Shown here: one piece after another, positions 55,387 through 64,000 of the stretch
How the letters are laid out: every line of letters starts with the position of its first letter
How positions within the stretch are numbered: the stretch's first letter is position 1
Assembly: GCA_934643145.1 (NCBI GenBank)
Contig: CAKUBM010000001.1
Coordinates: 62,001-126,000, forward strand
Direction of reading: 5' to 3'
Source: an uncultured Collinsella sp.
Lineage (GTDB): Bacteria > Actinomycetota > Coriobacteriia > Coriobacteriales > Coriobacteriaceae
DNA length: 64,000 nt
Notes under the pieces: model-generated
Seen by the model: the letters and a program-made list of their open reading frames with translations, nothing else
Databases searched by the model: none
What the model was told of the DNA's origin: nothing
Translations under genes and position numbers: made by a program

Positions 55387-58300
55387 ATGGATCTTTCGAC
55401 TTTGATGCCGCAACAGCTGCAGATCGTCAAAACGCTCGACCGTCCGCTGTTTGTCTCGGCGGGCGCCGGTTCGGGCAAGACCTTTACCCTCACGCGCCGC
55501 ATCGTCTACGCGCTCTCGCCCGAATCCGGTCCGTTCGTTGAGCATCTGGACCAGGTGCTCGCCATTACCTTTACCAAAGATGCCGCGGCCGAGATTCGCG
55601 ACCGCGTGCGTCGCGCGCTTATCGAAGAGGGTATGGACGAGGAGGCCCTGACCGTCGACGACGCTTGGATCTCGACCATTCACGGCATGTGCTCGCGTAT
55701 CCTGCGCGCGCACGCGCTGGAGCTGGGCATCGATCCCGAGTTTACGGTGCTCACCGATACCGACGAGCTTATGGATCAGGCTGTCGAGCATGTGCTGGGG
55801 CGCGCGACGGCGCCCGATGCCGCGCCTGAGCTCGCCGCCTCGCTTAAGGCCCTCTACGCTTGGTATCCCATGGCGGGCGAGGGCGGGCCGTTTGGCGCCG
55901 GTACCACCATCAAAGGTCTGGTGCGCGACCTGCTGGAGCTATCGAGCCAGCTGCCGGGCGGCATGGACGATGTGTGCGTGGCGCGCGGCCAGGCCGACAC
56001 CTCTGCGCTTGCCGACGCCTATCGCGCAGCGTTGGGTGCGAGCAAGGCCGCGACCGAGAAAGCGCAGGTGGCACTCGATGCCATCGACGCGTTTGAGGCG
56101 AGCGGCAAAACCATGGAGGATGCGGCGCGACTCATGATGTCGTGCAGCATGCCTCGGGCGAGCAAGGCGTTTCCTAAGGAGCAGGTGGAGCTGCTCAAGG
56201 CCGAGGCCGCCGATGCATTTATCAATATCGTGCTTGCCTGCGGCGGTCCGGCGCTCGATGCGCTGGTGGGGCTTGCTCGTGCTGTGGAGGCGGAATACCG
56301 CGCGCTCAAGGCTGACCAGTCCGCGCTTGATAACAACGACCTGCTGCGCATGGCGTACGAGGCGCTGCGCGATTATCCCGCCATCCGAGCGGCCTATGAG
56401 GGTCGCTTTAAGATGGTCATGATCGATGAGTTCCAGGATACCGACCAGATGCAGGTCGATTTGATCCGTTACCTGACGGGCGCGGGGGAGCGCGCGCTGT
56501 GCACCGTAGGCGATGCGCAGCAGTCGATCTACCGCTTCCGTGGTGCCGAGGTCGAGGTGTTCCGTCGCCAGGAGCGCAAGGTGGGCTCCTCTGCTGCGCC
56601 CGAGACGGCTGTCGCATCCGATGCCCCCGCCGGCGAGCTCGTCAAACTCGCGCGCAATTTCCGCAGCCACGACGAGGTGTTGCGCTACGTAGCGCGCGTC
56701 TTTGACGGCGATACCGGTGGTTTGATGCAGGGGTTCTTGGATCTTGAACCGAGCGACAAACGCGAGGACAAGCTCAAGGCGAAGGCATCGCGCCGCCAGG
56801 CGCTGCTCGTTGCCGGTGGCAGTACGCAGGAGCGAACGCAGGCGAAAGCTCGCGCGATTGCGGAGCGATTCCAAGCACTCGTTAAAGCGGGCCAGCCCCA
56901 GGGCAGCATGGTCCTGCTGCTGGGCCGCATGACCAACGCCGATGTCTATGCGCAGGCCTTCCGCGACCAGGGGCTCGACTGCGTGATCGCAGGCGGCTCG
57001 GTCTTTGCCCAGGCAGCCGAGGTGCAGACGGTGCGTGCCCTGGTCTGCGCACTCGCCAATCCGGCCGATACGGCGCAGGGCCTCATGCCGCTGCTGACAT
57101 CGCCGATGTTTGCGCTGGGCGCCCAGGAGTTTTTGGCGCTGGCGACCAAGCTGGACGATCAGACGGGGGAGACCTCGCGCCGCAACATCGATGCGGGCAT
57201 CATGAGCGATTCCGATGTGCCGGGCCTGCAAGACCTGCCGCTCGTGACGCGCGCCCGCGAGGTGTTGCGCTATGCGCTTCGTCGTGTGGGTCGCGATTCG
57301 TTCGCCGCCATCGCGCGCGATGTGGTCAACGCCTCCGGCTGGTTTGTGCGTCTGGCACAGCGTGGTCCCGAGGGCAAGGCCATTGCCGCCAACGTGCTCA
57401 AGGCGCTCGATGCCGTGGCCGAGGCAGAGGCCGAGCTCGGCAATTCTCCGCGCTCCATTGCGCTGGCCTTCGACCGCTTCTTGGCGGGCAAGGAGGCCCC
57501 GGGCGCCCTCAACGAGGAGGGTGACGGCGCGGTGCGCATCATGACCGTGCATGCATCCAAGGGTCTGGAGTATCCGGTCGTAGCGGTTGCCGAGTGCTTT
57601 GGCGTGCGCAAATCGTCCGGTGCGGCACAGATGGGCCGCGTCGACGGTGGGGCGCAGGTCGTGGCGCTGCCGGCACGCTTCGACGGCGTTAAGCTCGCCG
57701 ACGGTACCTTTGTGAAGGGCGACGACGTCAAAAAGCAGTTTGAGCATGCGTTTAAGGGCAAGGGCACGTCGCTGTGGTTGCCGCCAGAGCTCATGGAGGA
57801 TATCTGCGCGACGGGTTCTCCCGCCGAGGCATTCGTTCGCCTGCGCAACGACGACCTGCAGCTTTCGCTCGAGGAGCGGGCTCGCTTGCTCTATGTCGCC
57901 ATGACGCGAGCGCGCGAGCTGGTCATTCTGGCGATGGATGTCGGCGTGAGCCGCGGCAAGGTGACGGCACCGACCTTCGATGTCGAGACGGATCTGACCT
58001 ACGACGTGCTGCGCCGCATCCTGCCGACCGACAGTCTGGACATGCCGCAGCTCGATAGCGACCGTTTGGTGTTTGACAACTCCAAGCCGGGCGACTACGA
58101 GCTCATCTCGCTGGCGGACTTTACGTTTGGCGAGCAGGCGTTTGAGGTCAACGCTTCGCTGGATGTCGAGGGCAGGCTTGTCCGCGGCGATGCGGAGCCG
58201 GAGGGTGCCGGTGCAGATGCCCGCGCCGCCGTTCCCGGTCCTGCCGACCCCGAGCCCGATGCGTTTGAGCTCGTGTATCCCCAGGCGGTGGGCGTGCGCA

Positions 58301-59019
58301 TGGGCACCTGCCCGTATCCGGCGCGCGATTCGTACAGCTACTCGTCAATTGCCGCGGCGCTGCATGCCGAGTCCGAGGACCGTGCCGCCGAGGCGCATGT
58401 GCCCATGGACGAGGCTGGCGTTGATGCGGAGTCGGATGGTTCCGAGATGACGGATCCAGGCGTGGCCGCCGTTGAGCCCGCTGGCAACCCCATGGCGCTG
58501 GGCTCGGCGTTCCATGCCGCCTGCCAGTGGCTGATCGAGATGGGTGCCGATGCGCTGCCCGCTGAGCGTGCCGATGCGCTGGCGCGCCTGTGGTGCCTGA
58601 CGCCGGAGCAGCGCGAACGCTTCGACGTTGCCCTGGACCGCTGGCTCAAGTCGGCGGTCCGTGCCGAGCTGCTTGCCTGGCCGTGCGTTCGCGCCGAGGT
58701 GCCGTTCTTTTCGCTGGGCTGCGAGGACGAGGACATCGCTCGCTACGGTGCATATGCCGAAGGTGCCATCGACGCTTTGGCGACGAACCCGGCGGATTCG
58801 TCACTCGCGCTGGTCATCGACTACAAGACGGGCGGCACACCGGACGAGACGCCGGAACAGCTGCAGGAGAAGCACGCCCTGCAGGCGCGCGTCTACGCTG
58901 ATGTTCTGCACAAGGCGGGCTTTGAGGCCGTGACCGTTAAGTTCGTCCGCGTGGAGCAGGCGAGTCCAGCCATCTTCGTCGAACCCGCCGAACCTCAAGT
59001 AGTCACCTACAACCTCTAG
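55387..59019 (+). CDS. addA: UvrD-family helicase-nuclease (AddA-like)
   Basis: A 1210-residue ATP-dependent helicase/exonuclease. Walker A is SAGAGSGKT (Lys31), motif Ia ITFTKDAAAEIRDRV, motif II IDEFQDTD, motif III GDAQQSIYRFRGAE, motif IV NFRSHDEVL, motif V TVHASKGLEYPVV and motif VI RLLYVAMTRARE. The C-terminal nuclease has GSAFHAACQWL, GAIDAL, VIDYKTGG and HALQARVYADVL, the AddA/RecB nuclease pattern. GTAAGGAGG precedes the start, which lies 3 bp after the upstream gene, so the two are translated together. Acts in break resection and recombination. Confidence 0.9.
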   Translation: MDLSTLMPQQLQIVKTLDRPLFVSAGAGSGKTFTLTRRIVYALSPESGPFVEHLDQVLAITFTKDAAAEIRDRVRRALIEEGMDEEALTVDDAWISTIHGMCSRILRAHALELGIDPEFTVLTDTDELMDQAVEHVLGRATAPDAAPELAASLKALYAWYPMAGEGGPFGAGTTIKGLVRDLLELSSQLPGGMDDVCVARGQADTSALADAYRAALGASKAATEKAQVALDAIDAFEASGKTMEDAARLMMSCSMPRASKAFPKEQVELLKAEAADAFINIVLACGGPALDALVGLARAVEAEYRALKADQSALDNNDLLRMAYEALRDYPAIRAAYEGRFKMVMIDEFQDTDQMQVDLIRYLTGAGERALCTVGDAQQSIYRFRGAEVEVFRRQERKVGSSAAPETAVASDAPAGELVKLARNFRSHDEVLRYVARVFDGDTGGLMQGFLDLEPSDKREDKLKAKASRRQALLVAGGSTQERTQAKARAIAERFQALVKAGQPQGSMVLLLGRMTNADVYAQAFRDQGLDCVIAGGSVFAQAAEVQTVRALVCALANPADTAQGLMPLLTSPMFALGAQEFLALATKLDDQTGETSRRNIDAGIMSDSDVPGLQDLPLVTRAREVLRYALRRVGRDSFAAIARDVVNASGWFVRLAQRGPEGKAIAANVLKALDAVAEAEAELGNSPRSIALAFDRFLAGKEAPGALNEEGDGAVRIMTVHASKGLEYPVVAVAECFGVRKSSGAAQMGRVDGGAQVVALPARFDGVKLADGTFVKGDDVKKQFEHAFKGKGTSLWLPPELMEDICATGSPAEAFVRLRNDDLQLSLEERARLLYVAMTRARELVILAMDVGVSRGKVTAPTFDVETDLTYDVLRRILPTDSLDMPQLDSDRLVFDNSKPGDYELISLADFTFGEQAFEVNASLDVEGRLVRGDAEPEGAGADARAAVPGPADPEPDAFELVYPQAVGVRMGTCPYPARDSYSYSSIAAALHAESEDRAAEAHVPMDEAGVDAESDGSEMTDPGVAAVEPAGNPMALGSAFHAACQWLIEMGADALPAERADALARLWCLTPEQRERFDVALDRWLKSAVRAELLAWPCVRAEVPFFSLGCEDEDIARYGAYAEGAIDALATNPADSSLALVIDYKTGGTPDETPEQLQEKHALQARVYADVLHKAGFEAVTVKFVRVEQASPAIFVEPAEPQVVTYNL

Positions 59020-59031
59020 CCCTCAAATAAC

Positions 59032-59094
59032 TTGCGGTGGAATACGGACTGTTTTGGCCAAAAAAGCCGCCAAACAGTCCGTATTTCACCGCAA
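59032..59094. repeat. Palindrome (family B)
   Basis: TTGCGGTGGAATACGGACTG pairs with CAGTCCGTATTTCACCGCAA around GTTTTGGCC...GCCAAA, 63 bp in all. Against the copy at 47946-48012 one G:C pair in the arm has become C:G in both arms, keeping the stem. It lies directly after addA and can terminate it. Confidence 0.88.
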
Positions 59095-59155
59095 CGCATG
59101 GGAGAGCCTGGGGCGGTACAATGGCTCGAACGGTTCAAACGAATAAGGAGCCATC

Positions 59156-59665
59156 ATGCAGTTCACCAAAACGCTTAAGGTGACGCCGGAGGAGCTTTTT
59201 GACGCTCTGGCGGGGTCCATCATGCAGGATATCGAGAACGCCACGGGCAAGCGTCCCAGCCGCAACAAGCTCAACGGCTATAAGTACGAGAAGCGCGCCC
59301 AGTCCGCAAAAGGCAAGGCCAAGGGCACGGCGATCAAGGTTAAGATCAAGCACTTTGACTACCCGTGTCTCTATGAGGTCCGTTTTCAGTATGCGGCGGG
59401 CATCAATACCATGCGCTATGAGGCTGCACCTGCTGGCGATGGTGCCTGCGAGCTCACCTATACCGAGGATTTTCAGGGTGTGGGTGGTAACACGTCTGGT
59501 ACGCGCGGCAAGCTCGGCCTCTTCTTCTATGAGCGCAAGCTCAAGAGCCACGCCAACCAGACGATTGATCAAATCGTCAAATACATCGAGGGTGAGCGCC
59601 GCGTAAAGGCTAATCCCGCCTTCGCCGATGATACTGCCGAAAACGCTTCGGATGTATTCCATTGA
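59156..59665 (+). CDS. DUF3284 domain-containing protein
   Basis: A 169-residue small cytosolic protein. The pattern MQFTKTLKVTPEELFDAL, ATGKRPSRNKLNGYKYEKR, INTMRYEAAP and ELTYTEDFQGVG is that of DUF3284, found in Firmicutes and Actinobacteria and sometimes next to PTS genes. Similar to a START/SRPBCC-like fold by secondary structure pattern. Function unknown. GAATAAGGAG precedes the ATG. Confidence 0.85.
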   Translation: MQFTKTLKVTPEELFDALAGSIMQDIENATGKRPSRNKLNGYKYEKRAQSAKGKAKGTAIKVKIKHFDYPCLYEVRFQYAAGINTMRYEAAPAGDGACELTYTEDFQGVGGNTSGTRGKLGLFFYERKLKSHANQTIDQIVKYIEGERRVKANPAFADDTAENASDVFH

Positions 59666-59769
59666 TACCCCTGTGCAAAAGCTTTACCGCTCTTCGCATC
59701 AACTGTGGACACTTCAGGCTTCGAGTCAGTAGCGAGCGGCCCGACAAAATTAGTTGACGGAAGTGCCAA

Positions 59770-60969
59770 ATGAATAAGAATGCCACTGCGCAGCTGCACA
59801 TCTATTCCGCCTTTTTCGTTCTCGCGGGATTTGTTTTAAATCGGGGAGTGTTTCTACTTTTCCTTGCGGATAAAGGAATGTCTGTCACGGAAATCGCGCT
59901 TTATCAAGCCCTGTACAACATTGCAACGGTCGTCCTCGAGCTGCCAACAGGGCTGGTGGGCGATTTCTTTGGAAAGAAGTTCTCGATTCAAGTGGGTGTT
60001 CTGCTTCTTTTCTTCCATACGGCTGGCATGCTGTTGCTCTCAGGCCCCTTTCTCGTCGCGCTTTCCCTTGTTGAGGCACTCGCCTACTCCCTTCAATCGG
60101 GATCCGAACAGGCACTTTTATATGAAATTGCCCGAAATGCCGGTCAAGGAGAGCGCTTCCTCACCATCAACGCTCGGCTGCTTGCCGCGCAATCAATCGC
60201 GACGGGAGTGGCAATCGTACTTGGATCATTCATTGCCCAAGTATCTTGGAGTGCCCTCTACGTATGCGTTTCCGTTTTCTATCTCCTGCAGCTTTTCCTT
60301 CTGTATCCCATTGAGAGGATGGAAACGACCCATTCCAAAAACTCTGGGGAGGAAAGGTTTGACGTAGCCAAGATCTTCAGACGCGAAACCTGGTGCATTG
60401 GAGAATCCGCTTTTGCGGTGTTGCTTCTTCTAATCGGCACAAGCATGCTCGATGGATTCTATGGGAGTTATTACAACTTGAATCAGTTGGTATTCGACGC
60501 ATTTGATGCTCCCGTCTCCATAATAGGAATCTTTTTCGGTGCATCCTATGCAGTAAATGCGACGGCCTACATTGCAGCAGATTTCTTCTCATCGCGTTTC
60601 GGGAAAAGAAATACCATGCTCGGCTCGATGCTAATCGAAGCCGGCCTTTTCATGATTCTTCCGTGGTTCGCTTCAAATCCGCTGTGTTTGTTTGGCCTTA
60701 GCATGGTGCTTTGTTTTCTCCCAGAAGTGGTGTACATCACTTCGGAAAACTTAATCCAAGACGCGATAGCGGACGATCTCCGCGCGACGATCCTTTCCGT
60801 CGCGTCTCTGGTAAGGGCTCTCTTTTCCGCAATGTTTTTCTCCATATTTGGATATGTGTTGGGGTTATATCCCATTCAGATAGCGCTCGGTGTTATTGGC
60901 GCAATCGCGATAGCAATTACCGCCGTTGTTTCTTTAAAAATGGTAGGAATACATGTCTCCAAGAATTGA
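59770..60969 (+). CDS. MFS transporter, AT-richer than neighbours
   Basis: A 399-residue membrane protein with 12 predicted helices. The MFS motif A-like loop is GLVGDFFGKKFS between TM2 and TM3, and the second half has a matching DFFSSRFGKRNTML. Family members of this size export drugs or small metabolites. Codon use (many TTT, ATT, AAA, TCC, GGA) and base composition differ strongly from the GC-rich neighbours, and the flanks at 59666-59769 and 60970-61209 are also AT-richer, which suggests a recent acquisition. No integrase or transposase is nearby. Ribosome site GACGGAAG is weak. Substrate unknown. Confidence 0.85.
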   Translation: MNKNATAQLHIYSAFFVLAGFVLNRGVFLLFLADKGMSVTEIALYQALYNIATVVLELPTGLVGDFFGKKFSIQVGVLLLFFHTAGMLLLSGPFLVALSLVEALAYSLQSGSEQALLYEIARNAGQGERFLTINARLLAAQSIATGVAIVLGSFIAQVSWSALYVCVSVFYLLQLFLLYPIERMETTHSKNSGEERFDVAKIFRRETWCIGESAFAVLLLLIGTSMLDGFYGSYYNLNQLVFDAFDAPVSIIGIFFGASYAVNATAYIAADFFSSRFGKRNTMLGSMLIEAGLFMILPWFASNPLCLFGLSMVLCFLPEVVYITSENLIQDAIADDLRATILSVASLVRALFSAMFFSIFGYVLGLYPIQIALGVIGAIAIAITAVVSLKMVGIHVSKN

Positions 60970-61209
60970 TATATCGATTGACGAGCTGCCCGAAGCGTCG
61001 AGCCTTCTTGATAGACATGACTATTCGTCACAAATCATTCAGCGTATCGCTGGGGTTTCAGTAATACTCGATATATCTGGATGCACTCATTCCCCTTTTT
61101 GACGGTCCCAAAAAGACTGCCCGTGTGGGTTTGGCTAGGTTCGGGTGGCGTCCGCGCCGTGCGGTAAAATCGTTCAGTCAGAACACGAACCCGCATCGGA
61201 GCTCATCAC

Positions 61210-64000
61210 ATGGCATTCGTCCATCTGCACAACCACACCGTCTTTTCCATGCTCGACGGCGCAACCCGTATCCAGGATATGGTCAATCGCGCCGTTGAGC
61301 TGGGCATGCCCGCCGTCGCCATTACCGACCACGGCTACATGTATGGCGTGCCCGACCTGGCGCTGGCCTGCGACGCCGTCAACCACAACACGCCCGAGTA
61401 CAAAACCTGGAGCCACGACAAGGCCTTCTTGGAAAAGGACCGCCGCGACGAGCTGGTGGAGCCCGACGCCGAGGCAAACCCGCGCGAGCATGCCCAGTAT
61501 GTGAAGGACATGGCCATGTGGGACGAGAAGGGCAACATCGACGAGCTCAAGCCGCCCCTGGTCATCAAGCCCATCTTTGGCTGCGAGGTCTACTTTACGC
61601 CGGACGAGACGCTCGCTCGCGACCATAAGCCCGAGCTCTACCACATGATCCTTCTGGCCAAGGACCAGGAGGGATACGTCAACCTGATGCAGACGGTCTC
61701 CGAGGCCGCCGTGCAGGGCTTTTACTATAAGCCGCGCGTGACGCTCGACAACCTGCGCCGCCACGCCAAGGGCATGATCTGCACCAGCGCCTGCATCGCG
61801 GGCATCATCCCCAAGTACATCGACCGCGGCGACATGGAAGGCGCCATCAAGTGGGCCGAGACCTTCCGCGACACCTTCGAACCCGGCGACTTTTATATCG
61901 AGATCCAGGAACACGGCATTACCACCGATAACGGTCTGACCGACGAGCAGATGGACCGCACGCTCATCGACATCGCCAAACAGGTGGGCGTCAAGGTTAT
62001 CGCCACCAACGACTTCCACTACCTGCGCCGCGAGGACGCGCCCGTGCAGGACGTCATCATGTGCATTGGCATGAACGCCAAGGTCGACGACCCCAACCGC
62101 ATGCGCATGACTGGCTCGGAGTTTTACATGAAGACCGAGGAGGAGATGCGGGCGATGTTCCCGTATTGCCCCGAGGCCTGCGATAACACGCTCGAGATCG
62201 CCGACAAGTGCTACGTCGAGCTCGACTGGGACTCCATCATCCTGCCGCGCTTCCCGCTGCTCGATCCCGGCGAGACGCACGAGAGCCAGTTCCGCCGCGA
62301 GTGCGAGAAGGGCCTGCGTCAGCACTACGGCGACGACTGGGCCACGCGCGAGATCGGTGGCGTCAACATCAAAGAGCGCTTTGAGTACGAATACAAGGTC
62401 ATTTGCGACAAGGGCTTTGCCGCCTACTTCTTGATCGTTGCCGAGTACGTGCAATGGGCCAAGGACAACGGCATCGGCGTCGGCCCCGGCCGTGGCTCGG
62501 CCGCCGGCGCTATCGTCGCCTACGCCATGAACATCACCGCCTTCGACCCGCTCGAGAACGGCCTGATGTTCGAGAGGTTCCTGTCCCCGCAGCGTACCGA
62601 GATGCCCGATATCGATATGGACTTCGACGATGAGCGGCGCCTCGAGGTCGTGGAGCACGTTCGCCAGCTCTACGGCCCCGAGAAGGTCACCCACGTCATC
62701 ACCTACTCGACCATCAAGGCCAAGCAGGCCATCAACGACGCCGCGCGCGTTCTGGACTACCCGGTCTACATGGGCCAGCGCCTGTCCAAGATGGTCTCGA
62801 GCGACCCCAAGGTCAAGCTCAAGCAGGTGCTCGACAAACAACCTGGCAAAGAGGATCTGTTTAACCCCGATTTTGCCGAGGCCTATAAAAAGGACGACGA
62901 CGCCCGCCGCATCATCGACACGGCGCTCTCGATCGAGGGCCTCACCCGTGGCGAGGGCGTGCACGCGTGCGCCGTTCTGATCTGCCGTGACCCCGTCAAC
63001 GAGCACGTGCCCACCAAGCTCGATACCAAGGGCGGCGTCGAGATTACCCAGTACGAGGGCCATACCGTCGCCGACATGGGCCTGCTCAAGATGGACTTCC
63101 TGGGCCTGCGCACGCTGACGGTTATCTCCAAGGCCAAGGCTAACATCAAAAAGAACTTTGGCATCGACATCAAAGAGGAAGAGATTCCCTTTGACGACCC
63201 CGAGATCTTTAAGCTCATGGGCTCCGGCCACACCGCCGGCGTCTTCCAGGTCGAGTCCGCCGGCATGACGGCCACGATCAAGAACATGAAGCCCACCGAG
63301 TACAAGCACGTCGTGGCATTGATCGCCCTGTACCGCCCGGGCCCGCTGGGCGCCGGCATGGTCTCGTCCTACATCAACCGTATGAACGGCAAGGAGCCGG
63401 CCGTCTCCTACGACGACCGTCTGGACGACATCCTGGGCGAAACCTACGGCACCATGGTCTACCAGGAGCAGGTTATGCTCATCTCCGTCGAGATGTGCGG
63501 CTTCTCCAAGGGCGAATCGGACTCGCGTATCCGTAAGCCCGTGGCTAAGAAGAAGATTAAGCTGCTCACATCGACGGTGCTCCACTGGGAGGATGGCTCG
63601 GACGAGACCACCTACGACCACTGGATGAACGGCGCTATCAAGAACAACTACACGCGCGAGGTCGCTCAGAAGATTTGGGACGATGTTCTCGAGTTCGCGT
63701 CCTACGCCTTCAACAAGTCGCACTCCGCCGGCTATGCCATCTTGGTTATGCAGACGGCGTGGCTCAAGGCACACTATCCGCACGAGTACATGGCGGCCGT
63801 CCTGACGTCCTACACGGGCAAGACCGACAAGATCGTGCACTACGTCTCGGCATGCCGTCACGACGGCATCCCCGTGCTTTCGCCAGACGTCAACGAGTCC
63901 GGTACCGAGTTCACGGCTACCAAGGAAGGCGTGCGCTTTGGTCTGGCCGGCATCCGCGGCGTGGGTACCGGCGTGGCGCAGGCGATTATCGCCGAGCGCG
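61210..64000 (+). CDS. dnaE: DNA polymerase III alpha subunit, 3' end beyond the window
   Basis: At least 930 residues of the replicative polymerase. The PHP domain starts FVHLHNHTVFSMLDG and has ITDHGYMYG, GCEVYF, YHMILL, EIQEHGI and TNDFHYL; metal ligands appear intact, so 3'-5' proofreading by PHP is plausible, as in Mycobacterium. Between GVPD and IKPIFGCE sits an insert of about 55-60 residues (NTPEYKTWSHDKAFLEKDRR...), absent in short bacterial enzymes. The polymerase active site is PDIDMDFDDE (Asp467, Asp469), with GVGPGRGSAAGAIV and YNKSHS-like FNKSHSAGYA elsewhere. GGAG lies just upstream of the ATG. The remainder of the gene lies to the right. Confidence 0.97.
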   Translation, partial: MAFVHLHNHTVFSMLDGATRIQDMVNRAVELGMPAVAITDHGYMYGVPDLALACDAVNHNTPEYKTWSHDKAFLEKDRRDELVEPDAEANPREHAQYVKDMAMWDEKGNIDELKPPLVIKPIFGCEVYFTPDETLARDHKPELYHMILLAKDQEGYVNLMQTVSEAAVQGFYYKPRVTLDNLRRHAKGMICTSACIAGIIPKYIDRGDMEGAIKWAETFRDTFEPGDFYIEIQEHGITTDNGLTDEQMDRTLIDIAKQVGVKVIATNDFHYLRREDAPVQDVIMCIGMNAKVDDPNRMRMTGSEFYMKTEEEMRAMFPYCPEACDNTLEIADKCYVELDWDSIILPRFPLLDPGETHESQFRRECEKGLRQHYGDDWATREIGGVNIKERFEYEYKVICDKGFAAYFLIVAEYVQWAKDNGIGVGPGRGSAAGAIVAYAMNITAFDPLENGLMFERFLSPQRTEMPDIDMDFDDERRLEVVEHVRQLYGPEKVTHVITYSTIKAKQAINDAARVLDYPVYMGQRLSKMVSSDPKVKLKQVLDKQPGKEDLFNPDFAEAYKKDDDARRIIDTALSIEGLTRGEGVHACAVLICRDPVNEHVPTKLDTKGGVEITQYEGHTVADMGLLKMDFLGLRTLTVISKAKANIKKNFGIDIKEEEIPFDDPEIFKLMGSGHTAGVFQVESAGMTATIKNMKPTEYKHVVALIALYRPGPLGAGMVSSYINRMNGKEPAVSYDDRLDDILGETYGTMVYQEQVMLISVEMCGFSKGESDSRIRKPVAKKKIKLLTSTVLHWEDGSDETTYDHWMNGAIKNNYTREVAQKIWDDVLEFASYAFNKSHSAGYAILVMQTAWLKAHYPHEYMAAVLTSYTGKTDKIVHYVSACRHDGIPVLSPDVNESGTEFTATKEGVRFGLAGIRGVGTGVAQAIIAER

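Overview
This window is high-GC bacterial chromosome. Gene content and protein style point to a strict anaerobe of the Coriobacteriia, most likely Collinsella or a close relative: a Coriobacteria-type long Ala-rich LPXTG surface protein, an [FeFe]-hydrogenase, EFR1-type ferredoxin, FucO, PTS uptake with a GH4 glycosidase, and an actinobacterial-style DnaE with an intact PHP domain. No rRNA, tRNA, phage, IS element or CRISPR array was seen.

Layout. 0-3 kb: flavin reductase and short rubredoxin, Nramp metal transporter, phosphoglycerate mutase. 3.6-9.9 kb: glutamate synthase gltBD. 10-12.4 kb: a protein of unknown function and a putative AbiEi/DUF559-like nuclease lying between two repeat arrays. 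12.8-18 kb: amidohydrolase, membrane zinc-ribbon protein, copper operon copA-copZ-csoR. 18.4-25.5 kb: LPXTG/CAP surface protein, Ser/Thr kinase with an extracellular domain, FHA protein. 26-29.7 kb: DEAD-box helicase, EFR1 flavodoxin/ferredoxin. 29.9-34 kb: alpha-glucoside PTS operon whose first two genes (EIIA and LicT-type antiterminator) are fused and broken by a deletion. 34.2-40.3 kb: four tightly coupled genes for an NAD(P)H-linked [FeFe]-hydrogenase plus an ABC importer. 40.5-52 kb: orphan RelB/DinJ antitoxin, CPBP protease, YgiQ, YoaK-like protein, fucO, M42 peptidase, mnmA, cysK with a divergent Rrf2 regulator, a small holin-like membrane protein, YerC. 52-59 kb: AddB/AddA-like recombination nuclease pair. 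59-64 kb: DUF3284 protein, an AT-richer MFS gene, and the 5' part of dnaE, which runs off the window.

The most striking non-coding feature is a family of 19 palindromic units. Each is exactly 57 bp: a 16-bp arm, a 25-bp variable core and a 16-bp inverted arm. In clusters of two to four they are spaced exactly 80 or 81 bp start to start. All lie in the first 26 kb; seven of the 19 flank the nuclease gene. At least four other palindromic element families share the intergenic space. Two of them show compensatory changes between copies, as expected if the two arms pair.

All functional assignments come from reading protein motifs and context by eye; no database search was run.
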